The notes beneath the pieces were generated by a model. That model was not told where the DNA came from. It searched no databases and saw only the letters and a list, made by a program, of their open reading frames with translations. From Cymbomonas tetramitiformis (taxonomy: Eukaryota; Chlorophyta; Pyramimonadophyceae; Pyramimonadales; Pyramimonadaceae), in assembly GCA_001247695.2 (NCBI GenBank), contig LGRX02031251.1, positions 1 to 12,415 of the forward strand: a DNA stretch of 12,415 nt, in the 5' to 3' direction. The position numbers were made by a program, and so were the translations under genes. Of this stretch, positions 5,319 through 11,484 are shown in pieces (position 1 is the first letter of the stretch; each line of letters starts with the position of its first letter).

Positions 5319-7711
5319 GGGGCAAAGGTGTCAAAGTAGTCAACACCATATTCCTGCTTGTTACCCCGCACACACACCCTTGCCTTGCGCTTCTGGAGCT
5401 GCCTGTGCTTGTCCAGTTTCACCTTCAGCACCAATGACATGTCCAACAGGCGAACACCAGGAGGCACATCCTCCATGTCCATCATCATGAGAGCCTGCTT
5501 GACCGTAACCAGGGCCTCAAGCTCGGTCTGAATAGCCTCCATCCACTCATCAGCATCAGGCGCCCCCATAGCTTGTTTGACCCCCTTGGGCTCAGTCACT
5601 CCATCTGGCAGTACATCCACCGAGCTCCCAGCACACGACTTCGCCACTGCTGCCAAGCACGTGTGCTCCGGAGGGAAGTGCACTTTTCCCACCGGCAGGT
5701 CAATGTGTGTGAAGTTTGTGAGTAACATAACACAGTACGGAACTGAGCTAGCTCCCACAGCTCGCGCGCATATAATGCCAGCCTCCATCTTCTCACGTCC
5801 AGCATCCACCATGACCTCAGTGAACAAGGGGCAGTTGACATTGAGGTCACCACCGTGTGCAGCTGAGCGTACAGCAGCAATATGCTTGGGCTGGCCATCC
5901 AGATAGTCCCGGAGACTCACCCAGCATGTCACATCCACTGCCTGCACCTTTAGCACCGCCAGGATCTCATCACTGTCATCAGGTAGATAGACCCCAACAC
6001 CAAGAATACTATCCTCCAGTCCACTCGGGAGGATGTCATGATATGCTGCATCCAACGTTGTCACCATGAAGTTGGTACTCAGTGGGGCCACTGCAGAGGG
6101 ATCCCAGGTGGTGACCACCTTGCCCAGCTTGTCCACAGCCTCATGGAACCTGACCATGCCAGACTTGACTATCTTCCCCGACTCAGGATCATACAGCAAG
6201 TAGGCTGACGAGACCTCAGAGTGGCCAACATACCTCAGCTGCCTTGCTCGATCACTGAGCTTGTGCTCCCTGCTGTCCGGGTCCACAAAAGCATATGCCA
6301 GACAACCAAATACCCGAAGAAGTGAAAGGTCTTGGTGCTGTCCATACAACTTGTAGTAGGGAGACTTCTTGTGCAGAGGCTTCTGGAATGTCCTGTTCAG
6401 AATGTACACAGAGTGTCGAACAGCAAGTGGCCACATGTCTACACCAAAGCCAGATGTCACGAGCAGCGCCCGAGCCATCGCCTGCACTGTCCTGTGGGAC
6501 CTCTCAACACGAGCTTGGTTCTCATGAAGGTAGGGCGATCCATGACGTTGCTCAATACCTTGCTCCTTGCAGTACTGCTGTGTCTGCCCAGCAATCATGG
6601 TAGAGTCCCCATCAGTGTGCAGCACCATATGATACTTCTCGTCAAGTTTCATGCGGCTCCTGTGCTTCCTCACCTCAACCAGGAACTCCTCAAGGGCTGC
6701 CAGGTAGTCTGACTTCTTCTTCAGGAAGTACACGCATATCCACGCTGTACAGTCGTCCACGAAGAGAACAAACCATCGGTACCCACCAGCACTGTGTCTG
6801 AATGGCCCACACGTGTCAGACCATACCAGCAAGCCAATCTCTTCAGCACACTCCCTGCCCGTAGGCTTCATAGAAGGCCTGATCGCTTTGGTGAGCCTGC
6901 AGGAAATACACCTCTCAGGACAGCGCAACACCAAACTCTTGGCATACTGCGCAGTGGTGATACCCATAGGAACCTCCTCGTCCAGCATCTCCTGCATGGT
7001 CACGTCACCAATATGTCCAAGCCGAACATGTGCAAGCATCTTGGCATCAAGCTTCATCACTGTATGTCCATCCTTGTAGATCACCACCACCGGCCACTTG
7101 GTCTCCCTGACCCATACTCTGTTTTCCCCACACATCTCCAGGTTCTCTACATTGTAGCATGAATCCAATGGAGCCGAGAATATCTTCTCTCCAGCAGGGT
7201 ACTCATGGATAATGGTAAACTGAGATATAAACTGCCACCAACTGGCTGTCTCCCATCTGGGTAATACCAAAAGGAACTTGGTGGAGTGAGGCGCCCGATC
7301 AAAGTCACTGAGAGCCTTCTGCAGGCATCTCAGGATGGTGTCATGTTCATAAGGTGGGTTGCCATAGCAAGCTTCACCCGCCCAGTCCCTGCAGAAGCAA
7401 GGGTTGTCAGTTGTGCAATAACTGTCCAGGATGTGGTTGTCACTGGAGGCAAACAACTCCAGGGTGAAGGGTCCATGCTCCTCAATGTGCTTCCCAGCTT
7501 CCTCAAACTTCCAGTCTGTCTTGTCACGGTCAGAATCATCATGGTATGCTGCACAGGCCATGTAGGTATCCAAAGTGCCAGATATCTGATCTTCATATAT
7601 GATATACTGGTTGCCAACTCTAGAGAATGAGAAGGTCACCCCCCCATTGGATATCTGCCTGGCCCCAAAATCAACACTGAATCCAGCATCCTCAAGCGCC
7701 ACCACAGACAC
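5300..7711 (-). CDS. Pol fragment: protease tail, ELFAS/NPPY module, integrase, RT N-terminus (copia)
   Basis: The 803-codon frame begins at a GTG and continues the protease fold (VSVVALEDAGFSVDFG) from the upstream ORF in another frame. Residues 62-185 form a module with WKF, PFTLELFASSDN, W.G, CYGNPPY and LPRW, resembling the phage Dam-like domain of DIRS elements. Integrase follows: HVRLGH (H228, H233) with C268 and C271 forming the HHCC zinc site, then D299 in WSDTCGPF, D367 in HTDGDS and E403 in RVERSH; the last two are exactly 35 residues apart, the D,D35E spacing. The integrase inserts the cDNA into the host genome. Residues 625-675 resemble a gypsy-type pre-RT linker. RT begins around 720 (DEWMEAIQTELEAL) and runs to DYFDTFAPC, where a stop truncates it. 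Integrase appears intact; RT is not. The ORF probably belongs to one Gag-Pol polyprotein. Confidence 0.9.
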   Translation of the reverse strand: MSVVALEDAGFSVDFGARQISNGGVTFSFSRVGNQYIIYEDQISGTLDTYMACAAYHDDSDRDKTDWKFEEAGKHIEEHGPFTLELFASSDNHILDSYCTTDNPCFCRDWAGEACYGNPPYEHDTILRCLQKALSDFDRAPHSTKFLLVLPRWETASWWQFISQFTIIHEYPAGEKIFSAPLDSCYNVENLEMCGENRVWVRETKWPVVVIYKDGHTVMKLDAKMLAHVRLGHIGDVTMQEMLDEEVPMGITTAQYAKSLVLRCPERCISCRLTKAIRPSMKPTGRECAEEIGLLVWSDTCGPFRHSAGGYRWFVLFVDDCTAWICVYFLKKKSDYLAALEEFLVEVRKHRSRMKLDEKYHMVLHTDGDSTMIAGQTQQYCKEQGIEQRHGSPYLHENQARVERSHRTVQAMARALLVTSGFGVDMWPLAVRHSVYILNRTFQKPLHKKSPYYKLYGQHQDLSLLRVFGCLAYAFVDPDSREHKLSDRARQLRYVGHSEVSSAYLLYDPESGKIVKSGMVRFHEAVDKLGKVVTTWDPSAVAPLSTNFMVTTLDAAYHDILPSGLEDSILGVGVYLPDDSDEILAVLKVQAVDVTCWVSLRDYLDGQPKHIAAVRSAAHGGDLNVNCPLFTEVMVDAGREKMEAGIICARAVGASSVPYCVMLLTNFTHIDLPVGKVHFPPEHTCLAAVAKSCAGSSVDVLPDGVTEPKGVKQAMGAPDADEWMEAIQTELEALVTVKQALMMMDMEDVPPGVRLLDMSLVLKVKLDKHRQLQKRKARVCVRGNKQEYGVDYFDTFAPCTQLS
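5687..5839 (-). other. gypsy/DIRS-like pre-RT linker segment within Pol
   Basis: Residues 625-675 of the integrase/RT frame include EAGIICARA, a run of hydrophobics, then LLTNFTHIDLPVG. The pattern G.(I/L)..AR......V.V...N.....LP.G is familiar from the region between protease and RT in Ty3/gypsy-type polyproteins, and I do not know it as a normal copia feature. This is pattern recognition by eye and could be chance. Confidence 0.3.
7166..7528 (-). other. ELFAS...NPPY domain (DIRS/phage Dam-methyltransferase-like) inserted in copia Pol
   Basis: Residues 62-182 of the integrase-bearing frame lie between the protease end and the integrase zinc site, where copia elements normally have only a short spacer. 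The ordered motifs are DWKFEEAGKHI, GPFTLELFASSDN, a cysteine-rich stretch, DWAG, CYGNPPYE, then KFLLVLPRW with WW and YPAG..IFSAP. This order matches the (D/E)LFAS..N ... W ... (N/F)PP ... P.W block found in DIRS and some gypsy-like polyproteins and related to phage N6-adenine methyltransferases. Here the NPPY tetrapeptide, a catalytic loop in amino-methyltransferases, is intact. Activity is unproven: a clear S-adenosylmethionine-binding loop is not evident to me. Confidence 0.55.
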
Positions 7712-10700
7712 CAGGTTGAATGGCTGCCCAGAATACAGTGAGCACCAGTGAACTGCAGTCCAACAGCGCGCCCAGTGGATACATCCAGCTTGGCAAATGT
7801 GACCGTCCCACTGCCCTCCGATGACACAGTACCAGCCTGCACCACACTGAAAGTGGAACTGGAAGTAGCATCAAAGTCATCGCCAAAGTCACTCACTGAA
7901 TTGAAGATGTGCTTGGAGGCGCCACTGTCTAGCATGGCCACCTGACCACCGCACGCAGTCAATGGCAGGGCTCTGGTGAACATGTCAGCCGTGTTGTCTG
8001 TTGATGCAACATACAGGGCGAGCGGGCTGCCCACAGGATGGCCCCCTCGCAGCTCACATGCATCCTCATCACCAGAGTCACTCCCATCTGCAAGATCAGG
8101 TGCATCATAATACCAATCAGAAGAGCAGCAATCCTCAATCCCAGGCTCAGCGCCCGCGGCACAGAGGCGGTTCTTGCGAGGCGGATAGAACAGTCCAGAT
8201 GCCCAATCATCAGAGGGGATGCCACCCACTCCTTCAAGGGGCTGCCACGAGTGCGCATCATCCTCCTCGTCTGAGTCAGAGGCATCCACTAGATCTGGCA
8301 TAGTATCCGAAGCATAACCATCATCACCCGAGGCAGAGTTCGAAGCTGAATCCAGATCAGGGATGGAGCAATCAGAGTCATCATCACCATGATGACAGAA
8401 CAGTCCAGATGCCCAATCATCAGAGGGGATACCACCCACTCCTTCAAAGGGCTGCCATGAGTGCGCATCATCCTCCTCGTCTGAGTCAGAGGCATCCACC
8501 AGATCTGGCACAGTATCTGAAGCATAACCACCATCATCCGAGCCAGAGAGATCGCTGAGATCAGGCACACAGCTGAGTCCAGCCAATGTATGACAAGCCC
8601 AGGCATGATGGTCTGCAGCAACCTGCTCAGGTGTTTTGAAAATGACACCAGAGTCACCCAGTGCATACATAGGTTCAGGCAATGGGTGATAAGAGAAGGC
8701 ATGTCGAAAATCAACCTGTTCAACACCATATATAACATAGGCATCCGGTGTGGTCATAGAAGCAGAATCTCCTCGGTCCGAAGACACATCACCACGATGA
8801 GAAGAACCCCCAAAGCCATAGTCCCTGTGGTCTGAATCATCACTACCATCAGATGAGGAGTCAAAGTCCCACTCATCCTCATAGCCATATCCCAGCAAGG
8901 TCCAGAAGCTCTCAATCGCTTGCACCGTGTCTCGAGTAACCATACTGAGTAAAGTCACCCATGACTGCAGCTTCTCAAAGGATCCTCGTACCATGACCGG
9001 CTCCTTCTCAAGCAGACGCTGCAGCAGACTGAACTGCTCGGCCACAAGATGCTTGGCACACACCATCTTCTTGTGGCTCACCACTCTGCCATCAGCAGGA
9101 AAGTGAGGACTCTCCAGTACAGTCACTGCCCTGTCCAACACTTCCACAGAGCCACTCATGAACATACTATGCACATATTGGACATCTGAAGTGTACCATG
9201 GCTGCCTGGGGGATATCTGATACCCAGGCCCAAGATGTTGCTCCCTTCCTGCCTCCCATAGGGCTTGGGTAGGCTCAAGCTTCCTCCCAGGCAGGACTGT
9301 GCACAGAGTATCAATGTAGACAAACGAGTCGTACACCGGAGCCACAGGGAAATACTTGTGCTTGTTCAATAAGAACCGATGCTTATTGGGCTGATAGGGG
9401 TGTGACTTCTTACCAGGTCTCCTCAATGCAGAGCGCCCGCTCATAGGAGCATCAGACCTCCACCGATAGACCCCACTCATAGGCTGGTCCCTACCCCCCA
9501 CAGGGGAGGGACCCTCAGAAGATGTAAGTCCACCCAGAACTGCATAGTAGTTGTGCAGGGAGATACCGGACTGAGACGCAATACAGTCTCCCGCAGTATA
9601 ACCAGAGATAAATTGAGGCATGTCGTCAGAGAAGCAGGTAACCACGCTGTCCAGCTCACAGATTGCATACAGAGCCTCTCCAGAAGCATCCACACCAGGG
9701 TCCTTCTGAGTTTCAGTAACAGCAGCCGCACGATTGGGTAGCTTCCCATGCTTCTGGTAGTCCTGGACCCTCTTCATTATCGCGTCCCTCCTCTTGGGAT
9801 TCTTCTTGAGGTACTCCTCCCGTTTATCCTCGTGAGTAACAAAGCACTCCTTGGACGAGTGCCCAGTCATATGACACACCGGACACGGAACTCTCTTGAG
9901 CAACGCAGCACGCTTCTGCTCTTCCTGCTTACGACGGTCCTCCACAATTCCAGCTCCCGTCTCCGTCGCTGCTGCTGAAGTAGCTATAACGTTGTCGTAG
10001 TGGCCACACACCGCATCATTTAGCTTCTGGAACGACGGCAGCTCGTCCCCAGAGAACATAGTGCGTATAAAGACATACGCCGGGTTCAAGGAATTCAGCA
10101 CCATAGCCACAAAGACTGCCTCCAGGCTGGCGACATGAAATTTCTCACCACCCGGCAGGAATTTGCTCGTGCACGCATATTCCTCCACCCTGTCGAGAAC
10201 CTCCCTCGCATTCAGAAAGCCCTGCAGTGGGGGTGCGAGCGTCGCAAACCTCTTCGTGTCATCAAGCAGAGCCTTGACCTGCCTCACAAAGTACGCAGAG
10301 CCCGTGCTCCGACGCATTTTAATTAGCTGTCGCCAGGCTGAGACACCGTCCGCTTCAGTGCTGTACGACCGAACAACTGCGTTCGCCGTCTTGGTAGTAA
10401 CGCGCGACAGAAAGTCATGAAACAACTGATTCGCTGCCACCGAGAACTTCTCGTCCTTCTTGATGTCCTCCAAGTCGCGCGCGTCCGATAAGAACAGCGC
10501 CAGCGCCTGGTGTCGTAGAGACGGTACAATTTTACCCCGGAACTCCAGCCACTTGCTGTCATTTTCTGCGTCCTGACCAGAATAAAGCTGGTCAGACTGG
10601 AACCCCTTCAACATATCCGTCAGAAGAGGTAAAGGTACGTCCACAGTACCACTCGCAACTCGAGATTTAACACTGGAACCAGACATACTGGATTCCGCGG

Positions 10701-11001
10701 CCTCAGGAGACGCAATAGCATTTCCTGTCCCCGCATTCTGATTCGCCATAGCCGACTGGGGCACTGCTACTGCTTGTGCCAGGACTTGAACCATTTTCAT
10801 AAGCTCATTTAAACGCGCGTCTTGCTGCGAAAATAGCTGTTGCTGCCTCTCATCGATAAGAGCTGTCAGCGCTGCAGAGTCCTCCCCTACTGAAATTCCA
10901 TCTTCCGATAGTCCCTCCGAAAGGTCGCCATAAGTAGAATCTACACCCAGACCTGGCGGGGTCCGCTCTGCAACTTTGGCCTTGTCTTGTCTCTTACTCA
11001 T
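7636..11001 (-). CDS. Gag-protease polyprotein (copia)
   Basis: I chose ATG at 11001 (1121 codons); the frame is open 12 codons further upstream but only from a TTG. Residues ~115-340 form the Gag capsid-like region, including KWLEFRGKI and VSAWRQLIKM, followed by a basic stretch and a CX2CX4HX4C zinc knuckle (C373, C376, H381, C386) that binds genomic RNA. A linker of about 640 residues follows, far longer than usual in copia. It includes an unrecognised region (~450-705), an acidic D/S/E-rich part with a duplicated 50-residue block (819-868 and 889-938), and a stray RNase H tail motif (996-1016). The aspartic protease active site is LDSGASKHIF with D1025. After about residue 1085 the frame departs from the protease fold, which continues in the next frame, so the last ~35 residues are probably spurious. 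The 5' leader from LTR to ATG is about 78 bases. Confidence 0.88.
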   Translation of the reverse strand: MSKRQDKAKVAERTPPGLGVDSTYGDLSEGLSEDGISVGEDSAALTALIDERQQQLFSQQDARLNELMKMVQVLAQAVAVPQSAMANQNAGTGNAIASPEAAESSMSGSSVKSRVASGTVDVPLPLLTDMLKGFQSDQLYSGQDAENDSKWLEFRGKIVPSLRHQALALFLSDARDLEDIKKDEKFSVAANQLFHDFLSRVTTKTANAVVRSYSTEADGVSAWRQLIKMRRSTGSAYFVRQVKALLDDTKRFATLAPPLQGFLNAREVLDRVEEYACTSKFLPGGEKFHVASLEAVFVAMVLNSLNPAYVFIRTMFSGDELPSFQKLNDAVCGHYDNVIATSAAATETGAGIVEDRRKQEEQKRAALLKRVPCPVCHMTGHSSKECFVTHEDKREEYLKKNPKRRDAIMKRVQDYQKHGKLPNRAAAVTETQKDPGVDASGEALYAICELDSVVTCFSDDMPQFISGYTAGDCIASQSGISLHNYYAVLGGLTSSEGPSPVGGRDQPMSGVYRWRSDAPMSGRSALRRPGKKSHPYQPNKHRFLLNKHKYFPVAPVYDSFVYIDTLCTVLPGRKLEPTQALWEAGREQHLGPGYQISPRQPWYTSDVQYVHSMFMSGSVEVLDRAVTVLESPHFPADGRVVSHKKMVCAKHLVAEQFSLLQRLLEKEPVMVRGSFEKLQSWVTLLSMVTRDTVQAIESFWTLLGYGYEDEWDFDSSSDGSDDSDHRDYGFGGSSHRGDVSSDRGDSASMTTPDAYVIYGVEQVDFRHAFSYHPLPEPMYALGDSGVIFKTPEQVAADHHAWACHTLAGLSCVPDLSDLSGSDDGGYASDTVPDLVDASDSDEEDDAHSWQPFEGVGGIPSDDWASGLFCHHGDDDSDCSIPDLDSASNSASGDDGYASDTMPDLVDASDSDEEDDAHSWQPLEGVGGIPSDDWASGLFYPPRKNRLCAAGAEPGIEDCCSSDWYYDAPDLADGSDSGDEDACELRGGHPVGSPLALYVASTDNTADMFTRALPLTACGGQVAMLDSGASKHIFNSVSDFGDDFDATSSSTFSVVQAGTVSSEGSGTVTFAKLDVSTGRAVGLQFTGAHCILGSHSTWCLWWRLRMLDSVLILGPGRYPMGG
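7954..8016 (-). other. displaced copy of the RNase H C-terminal motif
   Basis: Residues 996-1016 of the Gag-protease frame read YVASTDNTADMFTRALPL, matching YVASADNTADVFTKPLPL at the end of RNase H in this same element (4120-4182). At DNA level the core (7955-7996 region continuing to 8015) is about 79 percent identical over 42 bases to the RNase H copy. The block belongs at the end of a copia Pol, not directly before the protease DSGA motif. Confidence 0.7.
8187..8338 (-). repeat. acidic-linker duplication, downstream copy
   Basis: This 152-base block repeats 8397-8548 with only scattered substitutions and no gaps. The offset is 210 bases (70 codons), so the reading frame is kept. It encodes an acidic block with GYASDTMPDLVDASDSDEE and SWQPLEGVGGIPSDDWASG. 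Confidence 0.9.
8397..8548 (-). repeat. acidic-linker duplication, upstream copy
   Basis: This is the partner of the block at 8187-8338. It encodes GYASDTVPDLVDASDSDEE and SWQPFEGVGGIPSDDWASG. Most differences between copies are synonymous or conservative (V/M, F/L), suggesting constraint or a recent duplication. Related PDL.D.S motifs recur around both copies. Confidence 0.9.
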
Positions 11002-11065
11002 TTCCGAATACGCGCAGCAAAATTTTGCGTGATACAACCGTAGGTTAACACTTACAATGTAGTAA

Positions 11066-11079
11066 GTGGGCCCAAAACC
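11066..11079 (-). other. primer binding site, initiator tRNA-Met anticodon-region type
   Basis: Directly inside the 5' LTR the element strand reads GGTTTTGGGCCCAC. From memory of conserved eukaryotic initiator tRNA-Met, the complement of its anticodon stem-loop is GGTTATGGGCCCAC, so 13 of 14 bases match; the mismatch falls on an anticodon base. Drosophila copia is primed by an initiator tRNA-Met half cut in the anticodon loop, with a site that starts the same way. Most LTR elements instead pair with a tRNA 3' end and show TGG next to the LTR, which is absent here. Confidence 0.75.
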
Positions 11080-11484
11080 TGTAGGAATTCGAGAGTTTCG
11101 TTTTCACAAAAGCGAGCATAAACTTTCATTATCAAAAGATATACCAGTTCGCAGCTCGAAACGCCACGAACATTTACGCGCCATCATTACTGATTGGGCG
11201 ATCTTATGTGAAAGTTCACGAAACAGAGTCCTACGTGTCACTGTCGTGTTCATACCGACCGCACTGACACTCCTGAGTACAGATGAACTTATTACGCACT
11301 TCCCGATGGTCATCAGTGATCTGACGGCCACGATTAGTTCAGCAGATCTACAGATCTAGATCTAAGGGTTCCACAAGGTTTCTTTAGGGTTTCTTCAGGG
11401 TTTGAGCATCCTGACTACTGTAGAAGGTCTAGATAGTCATGCTTTACACCAAACTGATCAGCAGGCACTTGCAGATTCCAATAC
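11080..11484 (-). repeat. 5' LTR of the copia element (right copy)
   Basis: This is the same length as the 3' LTR and differs from it at 11264, 11376 and 11403 only. In the element's direction it would carry the promoter in U3 and start the genomic RNA. I could not place a strong TATA box: TATATCTTTT on the - strand near 11140 is a weak candidate. The right boundary abuts CGGCGGGAGG of the G-rich flank. Confidence 0.9.

Larger units (their letters stand above)
3488..11484 (-). mobile_element. Ty1/copia LTR retrotransposon, full length but defective
   Basis: Two 405-bp LTRs in direct orientation bound an internal region read on the - strand in the order Gag, protease, integrase, reverse transcriptase, RNase H. 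Integrase before reverse transcriptase defines Ty1/copia (Pseudoviridae-like) elements. A primer binding site adjoins the 5' LTR (right) and a polypurine tract adjoins the 3' LTR (left). The element is about 8.0 kb, long for copia (commonly about 5 kb), because of a long Gag-protease linker and extra modules around integrase. The pol frame is interrupted three times (near 7740, 5310 and 4915), and the region of RT catalytic motif A is missing, so this copy is non-autonomous as written. LTR identity is 402 of 405, indicating a recent insertion or recent gene conversion. No target-site duplication is visible. Confidence 0.93.

Noticed and set aside
7636..7750. Programmed ribosomal frameshift between Gag-protease and the rest of Pol
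   Set aside because: The shift falls inside the protease fold, there is no obvious slippery heptamer, and two further shifts occur downstream. Indel decay or assembly error explains all three better.
3488..11484. Retrovirus-like env gene in the long Gag-protease linker
   Set aside because: No signal peptide, membrane segment or furin-like site was seen, and env genes lie after pol, not before protease.
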